Origin: Acanthosoma haemorrhoidale
Taxonomy: Eukaryota; Arthropoda; Insecta; Hemiptera; Acanthosomatidae
Reading direction: 5' to 3'
DNA length: 64,000 nt
NCBI GenBank assembly: GCA_930367205.1
Contig: OV884009.1
Location: 82,109,189-82,173,188, forward strand
The number at the start of each line of letters is the position of its first letter. The first letter of the stretch is position 1. Made by a program: the position numbers and the translations under genes. Below are positions 45,011-57,040 of this stretch, one piece after another. The notes under the pieces were generated by a model, which saw only the letters and a program-made list of their open reading frames with translations, made no database searches and was not told the DNA's origin.

Positions 45011-46960
45011 TTACACTTCAATTGTACATCATAGATTTTGTAATAATTATTATCTTTCCTGTAGAAATTTACACATTACCTTACATCGGCAATATTTATT
45101 ACTTTTAATGTATTTTGTTATGATGTGTGAATTTGTCATTTGAACATTATTCATAGGGGATTTAGTCTTATTCACTGCTATTCTATTAAATCATTTTTCT
45201 GCAACTACCGTTTTTCGGTTTTCACTAGTTTTTTTGTTTCTTTTAATCCCAGGAATACTAATGTTTAGGCCCCTGCGTCTGTTTAGGTCTTCGTGAGTCA
45301 ACTATTTAAGCTAGAAATATAATTGAAATAGAGGTGATAACAACTAAAAAGGATGGATGAGAAATATAGTCATATCCATAAAATATGAGTGAATGTAATG
45401 AATTAATAACCAAAAGCAAAATATTTCTCTGTAATTTTTCATATGGTATCATATCAAAGATCTTGATGTTCATATTAATAATAAGTATTGTTGGTGCTTT
45501 AGTGGACTAGTGGTGGCAATTTTTTTTTTTTTTCAAAGCTCTCAAATTTGAAAAATTAAGGAATAAGGAAAAATTAAATGGAATGCATTGGACGGAATAC
45601 CTGACTTGATTTTTTTTGGTGAAACAAGTATTATCAGTGTAGGAGGAAGACCAGTATAATTAAGTACAACACCTGTTTCTCCACATGTTATATGTTTGCA
45701 TATAATACTAGCACAATACATGAGATTTCGAATCGATTGGCTCATTTCCCCATTGCTATGGTTGTACTAAGGGACCAACCCTAGCACATTTTTGTAATCC
45801 TTCAACTTATGATAAGCAGGAGAAGGTATCACTTAAGTAAATAAGGCGATAACCGCGGATAGAACGTTCAAGTTTTGGTGACATTTAGTGAACTTTGAAG
45901 GGATTATATCAATTTCGTTATGATGGGTTTTGTGCTGACCTCATAAGGAGTATTAGGTATTGTTCTCAAGACTTCTGATTGAAGATTGGTGTAAGTATGA
46001 CTTTGTATATTATTCGTTTATTTTCTATTGAGAGATGGGATGTCCTTTGAAGTAATCTATACAATTGTCCAAAATGTCTGTTTTGTTCTTGTATTTTTAG
46101 TCCCGTGTGTGGATTCTATGTTATGTCTTAGATGGAAGCCTAGGTTCCGTATTGCATAGGATACAGGAAGGAGGATGGAATAATAATAAATAATTGATGG
46201 ACAGGACAAGCGACGACGCCACATAAATTAAAAACAAAAATGAATCTTCAAGTAAGGATTTCGTGTTGTTTTCTGTATTGATGTTAGCCGACAATACTTA
46301 CACTACGAAGAACGTTTCTAACAACCTGATAGGTTTTGACCGATAGGCCGTGGACTACTCCTGCTGCAAGTCTATAACCAATGATATCTAGATAAACGGG
46401 GGACGGGTTCATTTGCTCGCATGTTACCCTTTATGTAAATGCCGAACCATATTAACTATTTGAAACAAACAGTCGAGGACGAGGGGGGGGGGTAGTTTCC
46501 CTCACATCTATCAGCTTCCAAATTAGTTTGCTTATGGCCAGTTTCATCCAAGTCCGCTGTCTGGGCCCGAGCCATCGCAGCTCTGCCCATTTATATTCAA
46601 AGTGCTCGCTCCTGTTACAGTCCTAATTAATCTATGCGAGGGTAGAAACGCGGCCTAACTACCCTTGCAACGAACCGACCGGTTCTTTTTGTCTTCGCTC
46701 CCTAACCCCTTGTACAGTTATCCATTTTATAACTCAAAAGTACTTTTTGTGCTTCAAAAAGTGGTTATTAAGAAAGCCATTATGCCGGGTCATCTTATCT
46801 AAACATCATAATCTTGTCTACTTTATGCATATTTTATGCTAAGCTGTGAAAACTGTTTGAATTAGGTTAATAAGATATATCCAAGTTGTTCTTTGTCATT
46901 TGTTCACACCTAATTGCGTTTTGGTTAAGACGTTCTTTGATGAGGGCTTACAAGCTCACA
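45011..46960. other. No gene supported; GC-richer patch 46330-46720
   Basis: The patch at 46330-46720 includes a ten-G run (46483-46492). A minus-strand stretch near 45480-45390 has an IKIFDMIPYEKLQ-like frame that faintly recalls an RT. Not enough to call. Confidence 0.35.
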
Positions 46961-47864
46961 AATTGGATTACGGTAAAAGGTGGTGGGGCTCACCTTCGGA
47001 TTATTATCTCGGGTGTTTGGATAATTTTTGAAGAAACTTTATAATTCTTTGTGTTTAGAGTGTTGAACATACATTATTAAGTGTTAAATATTGCTAACGT
47101 AGAAAGATGCTTCGACTGTGGTTCTCACAACTTAGTAGTGAGACGTTATCGAAAAATTCAATCATTCCAAAAAACAAATCATTGATAGCCAACGTTTGTC
47201 ATTTGTTGAAAAGGTGATTTTCACTAAGCGAGCTGTTCTTCAATTACAAAAAAATTGTATTATTCGTTCACATCCGATTTCCTACATTTCGTTATTTACA
47301 CTTCAATATAACTCAGTCCATGATAGATGTAACCAAAGTTTAGTGGGTCAAAACAAATTTTATTGATTTAATAAAAAAGTGAATGACAGGAACAAACTGT
47401 AACACTTACTCTACAATCGAGGAGTAGTTAGATTAGCACCGGCGTATCAGGCTGGGAAAGGTAAATGCTTGCGTGCGTAGCAGACATGCCTTCTAAGAGC
47501 CCGAGCTATGCAAAGAATTCGAGCAGGGGAAACGATTCAAAAACACCGAGAACAGTACTACTGTCGAAAGTATTCAAATTTACTCAAAATTACCATCCAG
47601 GACAGTATTAAAATATTCGTTCAGTTATATATCATCCCGTGTTCAACAAGATAGGCTTTACTTTCAAAAAGATGTGGAGCCATTGTGTTTTATTAGTCGT
47701 CTTGATGATAACTATCTTATTTTGCCCCCGTCTTATTAGAACGGTTGTTTTTATTTATTACATTTATATTTATTATTGTTTTATAGCTCTTGCTAAGAGA
47801 TAAGTTATTGTTGGGGGTTTTGTACTATTAAAAACAGCAACTATATATCTTATGGATCCGAGTA
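46961..47864. other. AT-rich, nothing recognised
   Basis: The word tggggctcaccttcgga at 46985 recurs at 50488, so a short dispersed repeat may start here; its extent is unclear. Confidence 0.35.
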
Positions 47865-47955
47865 GGCTCAATTGCAAGAACGAAGTCCCTGGCACCCGTG
47901 AGAGCAGCCGGAACGAAGGCGGCACCCCAGTCCAAACTGTGTGGTAGGCAGGACA
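47852..47955. other. GC-rich island open in more than one frame
   Basis: Plus strand: an ATG at 47852 opens MDPSRLNCKNEVPGTRESSR and continues to a TAG at 47945, with a possible donor GTAGGC at 47943. Minus strand: after a cacacag acceptor-like site, a frame with VPAALTGARDFVLAIEPTRI is open. Composition is unlike the AT-rich flanks. It could be an isolated exon or part of a transposon. No family is recognised. Confidence 0.2.
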
Positions 47956-48712
47956 TGTATTCTTATTTTAAGAACAAGCAGAATTTTCGAAAGATGTGTA
48001 AAAACCATGTCACCTACCAATTTTTTTCATTAAACAGTAGATTTCAAAGGTTTCTTCTAAAAAGTCCCGTTACTTCTTCTTTGGATAGTTAGATCAACCT
48101 TCAGAAGAATTTTAAGATGGAAATTCTCATTTTTTTTTTTTTAGGTATTTAAATACTCATACGATAAAGAGCAATGAAATTCAAAAATATTCCAAGGTAG
48201 ATATTTGAGAGCAAACGCACTATGGTGAAGATTCCGTATCATTTGGTATAGTTTTATACGGAATGCGGCCACTTTCCTCTATAAACATTAATTGTTAAGG
48301 ATGAAGAGTTCTATTATTATTTACTATTATGTTGGGTGTGGACCTAACGAAACACGAGATCACTGCTCAAGTCTAGAATCTTTGATTGAAATATCATTTG
48401 AAGAAATATTAACCGGGAGCAAAGTTATATTTAGCTACTTATAAAAACTAAACGAAGCGAAAATCCTCTTACACCGCTATCAGTGACACGGAGAGATAAG
48501 CGGGCAGTTGGATCTGACTCCAGCACTTTTTGTATCGACTTGTAACCGCTTCACGGCTAGACCTTGCCGACAAAGTCACTGCTTTTAGGACTGTTTGTAA
48601 CGGCCATCTCGATAGGTAACTTTTGAGTAGATGAAGCCACCTGCATGCGTTTCTACTTGGTTTTAGATTGACAGGCCCACAACATTATTTCTACAGACGT
48701 TATTTTAAATAA
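47956..48712. other. AT-rich, nothing recognised
   Basis: No feature is supported. Confidence 0.45.
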
Positions 48713-48714
48713 AA

Positions 48715-48715
<1 letters not shown>

Positions 48716-48759
<44 letters not shown>
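48716..48759 (+). repeat. (GA)n microsatellite
   Basis: About 21 GA dinucleotides, followed within 20 bases by a run of ten G (48770-48779). The Ser-Leu repeat frame on the minus strand is an artefact of this repeat. Confidence 0.97.
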
Positions 48760-48763
<4 letters not shown>

Positions 48764-48779
48764 GAAACAGGGGGGGGGG

Positions 48780-50880
48780 TAAATAATACAGCTAGTCCAT
48801 AACTGGTATAAACAAATTTTACTCGACGTAAATAAAATACAATCTTTGAAATCATTTTGAAAAATTTGAGTGCGTTTCTATCCCTTAGGGCTTTGAAAAG
48901 CAAACAGATGTTCCGTAGACTTGACCGAGTGAGCATCAAACCGATAGTGACACCTCAGAGCATCAAAGGGACCCCATCACTATCCGGTCAGCTGTCTGTT
49001 GAGAGCATTGTAACTATGTCCCGGTCTCGTTTAATTGTTTCCGTCTTGTTTGCTCATCTACTAATTGTATCTAGCTATGTACTTTAATCTCTTACTAAGC
49101 TCCTACAGAAGTCCTTTTGCATCTAGTGTAATGATTTTTGAACTTAAATTAAGACACTGAATATTTTTTTCCGCTTTTATTTAATTAGTTTATATCATTG
49201 TATTACCCCCCCCCCCTGACGGTATTAAACTGTTATTTTTCATTTAATATTGTATATAGCAACGAGAATGTCCAAGGATATATTTGTGATTCACGGCATT
49301 CTAAGGAACTACTGGAATGAAGCATTCAATGCGCAGACTGCAGCGCTTTGACGCTTCAATGCTCGGAATGGCATCTTTAAAACACACCTCGAACTTATTA
49401 CACAATTATAACACCTCGAAATTTTAGAAATGAACTAGTTTTACGTAAAAGAAATTTTGTTTCGGCATAGTCCAATTATTAGACAGATTAAATTTTATAA
49501 TTTAAAATATAGATGAATGATATCTTTAGCAGGTGAAAATTTAAACCTGGCATCATAGTGAGGCCACTGATATTGTACCTGGTAATTCGATATTAAATTT
49601 CACTACATACCTTAATTTCACTTCAGTATACGAACAGATGGTACTTAAAGCTGTGAAGGTGACGCATTCATTAATAAACGATTGGGTGATAAAAGAATAG
49701 GTGCAACGGCACAAGGGTTAAGTAACCATTGGAGTGCGGGAGCAGAAGGGTTGAAGGTACGGCTGATGCTGTCTGATACAAACTGACGGCTGACTCGAAT
49801 CAAAAGCTGCACTATGGTGTAGTTTAGTCGTCCCTCTGCTGACAGGGCACATCGCTCAGCATTGTTTCATAACTTATTCAATTTCAATCATAGTTAATTG
49901 ATCAGAATCAGATATTAAAGATCAGAAACCTAACCATTTGTTTCTCATTATTTCATCCAGGAACTACAAACTAATTTTTTTTTTAATACATGAACAAAAT
50001 GAAGGACTCATATAGCGAGGGTACTTAGCGAAATACAAAAATACTTCATTTTATTTGTAACCATTTCTTCCCAGCACTAAAAATTTACTATGAACGCATA
50101 AAAAAATAATTACAAGCTGAAATATCAATAAAGGCTGTCTAAATTGTATACTTTCAAATACTGTTTCTCTTTCTCATCTTTAATGTAGCTTTGCTCGTGG
50201 GGAAAAATCATAATATTAAATCGAGAATACATCTCATTTTACTAGCTGATAATCAAGATAATTTGAGGTGTTCTATGTTTGTTTTTTGAAGGATTTATTT
50301 TGGCGTATAACTTGCAGGTCTTCAACGCCGTTGATTGTATATTCAAACTCGTTTTAGGGGGCTCACCGAGGGGAACCCAAGGTAAAAGGGCGAGAGGGGG
50401 GCCCCAGCTCCCGGGAACTGGCGCACCAGTCCCATGTGTCAGGTAGTGGTTATTAAAGTATACAATGAAAAATAAGACCAGGCTATGGGGCTCACCTTCG
50501 GACTACATAAGGGACTTGAAACAATCCTTAAACTAATGTTGCATAATAACTTAAACTTAGAGCGTTCCTGCCTCGACTGCCTTCTGCCATCGACGGGAAA
50601 ACGAATTGCAGCGAATCAAAGAATTTGATATGTCTACGGCGTTCATTCACCGTATTCATCCACCGTAGGCAGCTCAAAATCTTCGTGTGAGCTCCTCCGC
50701 TGCTGGAATGAAGTATGTCGGACCACTATTATGGTATCCCGTTTTGAAATTGTTTGTGTCTCTTCAGTCAGGTGACTATACAGCAGAGCAGGCCTGATTT
50801 TGTGTTTATGATTTATGATATAAATAAATTCTTCGAGCTATTTGGACCACAGCTTAGCTATCACCCAAGAAGAAAGACGA
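48780..50880. other. No gene supported
   Basis: It holds an 11-C run (49206-49216). The word gcagcgctttgacgcttcaatgct at about 49338-49361 recurs at 56951, so a transposase relic may be present. A GC-rich stretch at 50350-50450 contains paired GC words and a ggcgcacc motif. None of these supports a gene. Confidence 0.35.
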
Positions 50881-50884
50881 AAGA

Positions 50885-51030
50885 CGATTCCATCGTTCCT
50901 GAATGAAAGTAGAGCCTCCCCTTTCGGGCTCCGCAATCATATTGCCTAGATATGAATCCAAATAAGCATAAGGAATTAAACTTTGTAACATTGCATAGTG
51001 ACTATTATTTTATTTCATTTCGCAATAGCT
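50885..51030 (+). repeat. Hairpin-bearing dispersed repeat H, copy 2
   Basis: Core aaagtagagcctcccctttc then gggctccgc, where GAGCC can pair with GGCTC. It is followed by words shared with copy 3: aactttgtaa, atagt, and tttatttcatttcgcaat. It is preceded by cgttcctgaatg (copy 3: cattcctaaatg). Confidence 0.75.
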
Positions 51031-53165
51031 AATTTAATTTACTTTTTATTTTTAGAGTTTCGTTGATTCTTAAAAAAAAAACAGACCCTTACGGCGAACA
51101 AAAAATGCTTTTGGTTTTACCCTTGAGACTGTTCGTTCTGGCCATTGCGTACCCCCTAATTAAGCTGGAGATATTAAGACACGTCATATGCACTAATAAT
51201 TACTGTAGCCAAAATGTTTTTGTTTTTTTAAAGTACATTACATCGTCTCAAACAAGAAAGCTTTGATTTTTTTTTTCATTGATGCATTAACGAGTCACCA
51301 GCGGTGTTGTGACTTGATAAACCTAAAATGTTTTGATAATTTTTTAAGCCTTCCAAGTAATAGATTAAATTCCATATTGAAAACTGTGTACTGTATGCAA
51401 AGTGGGTCAAATATCCATTTAATTCAATTTTTAATGGTGTATGCAATATCAAATGTATATGTTCGACCCCCGACATGTGGATTCAAGATGGAAATAAAGA
51501 TAATAGGAGGATTTGCGAGGTGAAAGCTATTCTCCTTTCTGTGTTGCAGAACGAAGTACCAAGAGGGAACTGGGACTTAGCGTAAAATCTCTTTAATTAT
51601 TAGCTAAATAAAGGTCTGGGTCACAGAGTCCAGGAAGGACAGACAGACATACGGATGAAAACATAAGGATTTCTGCTATTGAAAAATAAACGAACGAAGC
51701 ACTAAAAATCAGAAACGTTGAGGATTTGTATTAAAGCCGAAACCAGATCTGACTTATTTAGTGGTCCCCCCCCCCCTCAGTCGACAATTGACAGGTTGAC
51801 AGACGCCTCCATTTGGAATCAATAAGCGCTGCCTTTGTCACTAATGCACATATCCCAAAAAAGTTCCCAAACTCAAATTGGATATGTGGTATTTACCACA
51901 GTAACAGAAGGGAACGTATTCCGGAACGGGAAGAAATAATTTTTCAAATGGATATTTTATTTCTTTATTCCAGAGGTTTATAGCATATGATCGTGACAAT
52001 AGTTACTCTATAGTAAACTTATATAAAACACGACATTAGATAGATCATAAAGAATTTTGTAATACTATCAATTAAAACGAAAAATAATTTTATTTTTGGG
52101 CATTGTCCCATATGAGAAACAAAATTTTTATGTCTGGCTGACGCAAAAAAAAGAAAAAATACAAACATTCCACCGATATGGTGAGCTTATAATTGATGAG
52201 GCGCATATAAACAAATGTGATGGTTACAAAAAATTAAAATATCGGAAGGGTGAGATCTAGTATTGCGGAATTTCTGCTGGTTTGAATTTGAGGAGGTAGG
52301 AAAGGTAAGGAGGCTTTTTGGTCATGATAATACTACCAAGGAGGGAGGAGGAGGAGGCAATGCACTAAACACTATTTTCGCCCTATATAACAGAATCATT
52401 TTAATGAATGGCATTCAAGAATACAAATAAACAGTTAAACTAATTATTCGTTTTATAATTTATACCACGTGGAAAGACTAACGACTAGAAATATTCCAAT
52501 ACGGTTCAAGGCTCAAATATTCATTTGAGTATATTTTTAATCCAACGAGAAAATGTCAAAGTGGACATTGGAAAAGTAAACGGTTTAAAGACACGTGGTC
52601 AAACATCTATTTGACAATATTATATCAGGCATCCTAAAATGTTTTGACTACTCCTTCAAACCAATATCAACTTTAGCCAGTATTTTAATTATAATTTGTT
52701 CAATCCGATTTTTATTGGCTTGGTCTGTTATTAGATGTAATGAAATATTTTTGGTCATATTTAAGTTTTTACTTTTTTTTTTTAATAAACTCAGACCATC
52801 ACTCGATATTCACTTGCCACCTGCTCTATATAAAGCGTATCGATATAATGAGTTTTTTGAGCTATATCTTCAAACTGATTGAAGAATATTTCGAAATCAC
52901 GTCTCGAAATAGTCCAGCTGGGCAATTACTCGTTTAGACATACGGTCGACATTTGTTAATCAATCGAGATTTTCCTTATTGCATAATAATATTCCACGAA
53001 CTGGTATAAATTGAGGTATAGCTGGCCCTAGTCTGTGTCAATCAAATCAAATTTTCAGTCATAAATGAATTTGGCTGCGTATAATAATGAACCCTGACCG
53101 TTTAAAAATATACAAAAATAACTGTTATGAGCTAAACAGTTGAGCAATTGAAATATTGTTATTTA
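51031..53165. other. AT-rich, no gene supported
   Basis: It includes an 11-C run (51766-51776) and a cggatgaaaac patch after repeated acagacagacatac words near 51640, typical of decayed DNA transposons but not assignable. Frames at 51063-51523 and 52595-52937 are Phe/Ile/Tyr-rich chance frames. Confidence 0.4.
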
Positions 53166-53650
53166 AATACTACCAATCTGGACATACAGAATAGAGCTAT
53201 GGGGGACAGCAAAAAAGTTGAACATCAAGCGTATCCAATCCTTTCAATCCAAAGTCCTGAGAACAATAGTAAATGCCCCTTATTATGTCAGCAACAAAAC
53301 CCTTCATAACGACCTTAGTATACCCTACATTCTAGAACTCATCCCTTCCAAGTTTATGAAATTCCACAGTAGCCTTTCCAACCACCCTAATCCTGTAGCA
53401 CAGTCTTTGCACTGCGCCACTCATCCCTATAATCCTCCTCGGAGACTGAAACGGCAGTGGCCTCGTGACCTGCTATAATCGCGTGACAGTGGGAGTCCTG
53501 GCAATGGCCAGTTTCTCCAATCATGTCCTATTGTATGAATGAGCGAGTGAATGATGACTGTAAATATGGTATGAATGAGATCATTTATCTGTATTATTAT
53601 TGCCTTATAAAAGGCAGATTGTAATTATTGCACAATAAAGTTCTAATTTA
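53166..53650 (+). mobile_element. Jockey-like LINE 3' end: ORF2 C-terminus plus 3' tail
   Basis: It begins within ORF2 (a WTY then IELWGTAKK region) and is strongly 5'-truncated. The open part 53218-53478 encodes RIQSFQSKVLRTIVNAPYYV, then NKTLHNDLSIPYILELIPSK and finally PPRRLKRQWPRDLL before TAA. It is followed by the 3' UTR with tggtatgaatgagatcattt, ttGCCTTATAAAAGGCagat and a tgcacaataaag end. The corresponding part at 63120-63400 is nearly identical except for a deletion there of about 55 bases, so both derive from a recently active master. This is the best copy of the terminal hairpin in context. Confidence 0.88.
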
Positions 53651-53764
53651 ATTTAAATACTGTTATTGGAAATCCTGTTTCTCCTACTCGTCTTTACTAA
53701 CTTTAAATCATCAAAACTTCACGAAACCTTTAAAATCGATTGAATCACTTTTACATCTAATCCA
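53651..53764. other. Spacer
   Basis: Nothing is seen. Confidence 0.4.
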
Positions 53765-53940
53765 GGGCATCCCGACAGATCATTCCCATTCCTAAATGAA
53801 AGTAGAGCCTCTACCTTCGAGCTCAGTAGTCACATCGCTTAGGCATAAATTTAAAATGCAGCATGCAGAACAAATACGATATTGAACTTTGTAAAACTAA
53901 ATAGTTATTGTTAGTTTATTTCATTACGCAATCACTTTTC
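53765..53940 (+). repeat. Hairpin-bearing dispersed repeat H, copy 3
   Basis: Core gaaagtagagcctctacctt then cgagctc, with GAGC(CT)..(AG)CTC pairing retained. Downstream it shares aactttgtaaaactaaatag and tttatttcattacgcaatca with copy 2. The copy is about 150-170 bases. Confidence 0.75.
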
Positions 53941-55310
53941 ACATTCTATTTTGAGGGCTGGATCGGTTTTTACAAAACCAGAAACCTTTATTTTACTGAT
54001 TTTTATCTATAAAACGTCATAAATTAATTATTTTGAACTAAAAGTAGTAAGTAGGGTATCAAATCGCACTCGGTATCAAGTATATGCAATTTTATTCTAT
54101 AATTACACATGTTCATTAAAACTATCACTAATATCGAATTGATGATTTCTAATTCAACCAATGGTTTTTTTAGAGGCAAAATATTTGACACGGAGGGTTT
54201 ACTTGATGCTCCGCAGATGGATCCGTGATAAATGATTAGCTCAATTAATGACCTTACAATATTATTAATTAAGCATTGAAGTTTTGGGCTATTGGTAAGT
54301 AATGCGTGATATGTGTCGGAAATTGAGTTGTATATGACTCAAAAGTACAAGGAAACCGATTGAATGAATAAACACGTGTTTAAATCAGAGGAGGCGCAGC
54401 TGCGTCGTCTGGTTTTTGTCGTGCGCATGGGACGGAAGTTGCGACAGGGGTGCAACAGACTCTTATCCGTATGAGTTTTTTTGGAAGAAAAAGAAGTTTT
54501 AATGCTACGTTATACTTTCCTTCTAGTGCGCTACTTGGTACTCGAAGAACTAGTAAATTCAAAACAGGTATGTATCCTATTGTAAATTTAGGTAAATACG
54601 ACATTGTTTCTCTTCATGCTAAGGATATCAAAAGAATGATTTTAATATATATTGAGTCCCAATGATAAAAGTAAAACGATAATTATATAAAAAGATTCAT
54701 TATCATCAGAAGTTAATTAATTATTTGTAATTGAAAAATAAATATTTTCCTTTTATATTAAGTAAGGTAGATCTCGATGAGCTGATTAACGATATGCATT
54801 ATGTGATGGTACTTTAGTAGACAAAATTACAAAAAAATCGTAAAAAGTGTAGTTAAAATCGTATTCACATTCCTGGGGGTATCCTGAATTGTGTGATTTC
54901 GTGACATGAATATTTTTTGTATGTTAGAATATGTTTGCGTTGTAATGTGTTTCGAGGAGCTTCCGACATAGCCTTGCACTGTCGTAGTGGATATCCTCAC
55001 TTACTCCTATCATTTGGAAATGAGATGATTGATGATTTTAAAGTGCTCACCACGCAAATAATAAAATTGTATTTATTTCAGGTATCTGCGCATTGTTTTG
55101 TACCACAATCATGGTGTCTTCATCTTGGTCTAATTACTGCCAACTTTTAGATCATTTCCTCCTTTAGACTTTTCGAAGTCCGGGGTTCAGTGGTTCATTT
55201 GAGTACAATTTCAGTGAAACATATAATCCAAGGCTTGGCTGATAACAGATCACTACCCCTTTCTAACATCCATGGCACTTAGAAACAATTTAATCGTTTT
55301 TAAAATTAGT
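53941..55310. other. AT-rich; possible SINE body at the right end
   Basis: No gene. The segment 55150-55310, read on the minus strand, continues from the tRNA-like piece at 55319-55338 and may be the body of a SINE. Confidence 0.35.
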
Positions 55311-55362
55311 TCCAAAAGTGGGATTCGAACCCACACCATCATAGAGGGAGTGAATATGAATA
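55311..55362 (-). mobile_element. tRNA-like B-box fragment (SINE head remnant)
   Basis: The minus strand reads GGTGTGGGTTCGAATCCCAC, a complete T-arm with perfect 5-bp stem and the B box GGTTCGAATCC. The A box and the rest of a cloverleaf are missing on the 5' side, where a LINE tail now sits (55380-55475). It is not a functional tRNA gene. Confidence 0.6.
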
Positions 55363-55379
55363 TGAATAATTTTTTTTTT

Positions 55380-55475
55380 TTTTTTAGTAGTATAATTCCT
55401 TTATTATGCAATAATTACAATCTGCCTTTTGTAAGGCAATAAGTAATATGAATAATTAATGTCTGTATTTACAAT
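55380..55475 (-). mobile_element. LINE 3' tail, minus strand
   Basis: The reverse complement contains gtaaatacagacattaatta, a ttGCCTTACAAAAGGCagat hairpin word, and attgcataataaag, then a long A-run (the T run at 55371-55385). It is immediately adjacent to the tRNA-like fragment, suggesting insertion into or next to a SINE. Confidence 0.75.
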
Positions 55476-56010
55476 TATCCAAACAGTGCATAAAACTACC
55501 CCAATTTCAAAAAAGTTTTACTTCCAAGTATTCTAGCTATTATAATTGTTGGCTTAGCGTCTGGATGAGCAATGTGGTTTCTACCGTGACTGCCCCAGCC
55601 ACTGGAAGCCATATGTGTCTATGTGACTTGATGCGCAACTATGCGGAAGCTCTCTACTACACGTCTAGAAAATGCATCAATAAAAGTCACTCAAGTGTGA
55701 TGTTACCGCTCAACTAACGGCCTTGGTAATGTCGAATCAACATGGGATCTTGGATTCCAGGGATAAATTAAATTTTATTAATAATCAGTATGTTAACAAT
55801 TATTAACTATAAAAAAAATTTAACAAGGCCATATTTCTAACCCGGAACATTTTGATTTCCGCCCTAGCGCTCTTGCAACTGAATAGTCACAGGGAACAGT
55901 TAGCCGTATTAAACTAATAATACCCTTTGCGGGTCTCTTTATTTTAATAATAATAATAAATTATTTATTAATAATTAACATTCAAACGAAAACTTAATAT
56001 GCCAACTCGT
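55476..56010. other. AT-rich, nothing recognised
   Basis: Some GC-richer words near 55560-55760, unassigned. Confidence 0.4.
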
Positions 56011-56160
56011 GGCAGGGCTGCTCAGTTGGTAGCTCCGCCGGACTGGATATACTATCACAGGTCCTGGGTTTAATTCATTTTGCCAGTCATTTTTTCGTTG
56101 GCTGTTAATTAATTATTATCCCTGACAAATAGTAGTGGGTTGAATGCCACAAAAAAAACA
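56011..56160 (+). mobile_element. tRNA-derived SINE
   Basis: The head ggcagggctgctcagttggt carries an A-box-like TGCTCAGTTGGTAGC. A B-box-like GGTCCTGGGTTTAATTC follows 40 bases later, the spacing of a polymerase III internal promoter. The 3' acceptor-like part (ttttgccagtc) can pair partly with the start. A tRNA-unrelated region follows, ending in an A-rich tail at 56151-56165. Mismatches in both boxes mean it is a SINE copy rather than a tRNA gene. Confidence 0.72.
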
Positions 56161-56805
56161 CAAATAATTTTGTCAGTTAACCTCACCTAAGTTAACTTCT
56201 ATATAACATTTATGGTATCTGGAGTTCTAACTGTTCACTTCAAAGCTGATCCGTAATGACTAGAGATACGTATAACCTAGAAATAACCTCCTTAAGAACA
56301 AATGAGCTTTGCTGCCTCTTAAAATTAGGCTATAGATTAAGGTTCCAGGCAAACATTTCTATAATGACTTATGAACAGTAGGATTGTAATATGTCGTAAT
56401 ATTACTGATTTCCTAACCCTGACTATATATACAGACTTAATAAAAATGGAATGATCTCCTATATAAACAATGTTTTAGAACAATAGTTTCTTACTGATAC
56501 ACAGATAAATTATTGTTCAACTATATATTCTAACCATTTAGTATGAATGAACCCTATATATAAATCAATGAAAAATAATTTTTACTTCCTACTATTATAT
56601 TTGTAATTTTTTTTTACAATGTTAAGTTTAGAGAGAAGGCAATTCTAGAATACCCCCAAATACTAGGTTGTTACATGAGCGCTTGTGCATTGTAATATTT
56701 TTGATTTTAAAATAATAAATTCAATACTTCTTGAATTATTTTGTTTATACTATTGTTTAAATTTTCACCTTTATTCGATTATGAACCCCAACCATTTTTA
56801 CGTTT
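56161..56805. other. AT-rich, nothing recognised
   Basis: No feature is supported. Confidence 0.45.
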
Positions 56806-57040
56806 CATTTACTACAGTATACTTCAACGGGAATTTGCGAGGAATAATTTATGCCCACCGTCTTTCAACTCTAGAAGACAGGATTGAATACGAATGCGAC
56901 AGTCGAAGAAATTCGTTGGTTGGAAGATGATGAGGTGATTCGCCAGCGCTTTGAAACGCTTCAATGCTGGTAATTGCAGTGTTTAAGGCGCGGTGGGATT
57001 GGGTCGCACTTCAGGGGTCGATAATGACGAATAAATTGGG
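56806..57040 (+). pseudogene. Possible mariner-type transposase C-terminal relic
   Basis: The frame NGNLRGIIYAHRLSTLEDRI followed, with shifts, by DDEVIRQRFETLQCW and a Gly-rich end resembles the end of IS630/mariner transposases (a GYLK..VY segment, a TLxDL(K/R)xRI helix, an RFxxL(Q)xC helix, then GG.HF). The word cagcgctttga-cgcttcaatgctgg is shared with 49338-49361. The reading frame is broken. I am not sure of this call. Confidence 0.35.

Noticed and set aside
48700..48939. Minus-strand frame ending in SLSLSLSL
   Set aside because: Translation of the (GA)n microsatellite.
55311..55362. tRNA gene
   Set aside because: Only the T-arm is present; no anticodon or D-arm, and no cloverleaf can be formed.
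56011..56090. tRNA gene
   Set aside because: A and B boxes are degenerate and the cloverleaf does not close; the A-rich tail points to a SINE.
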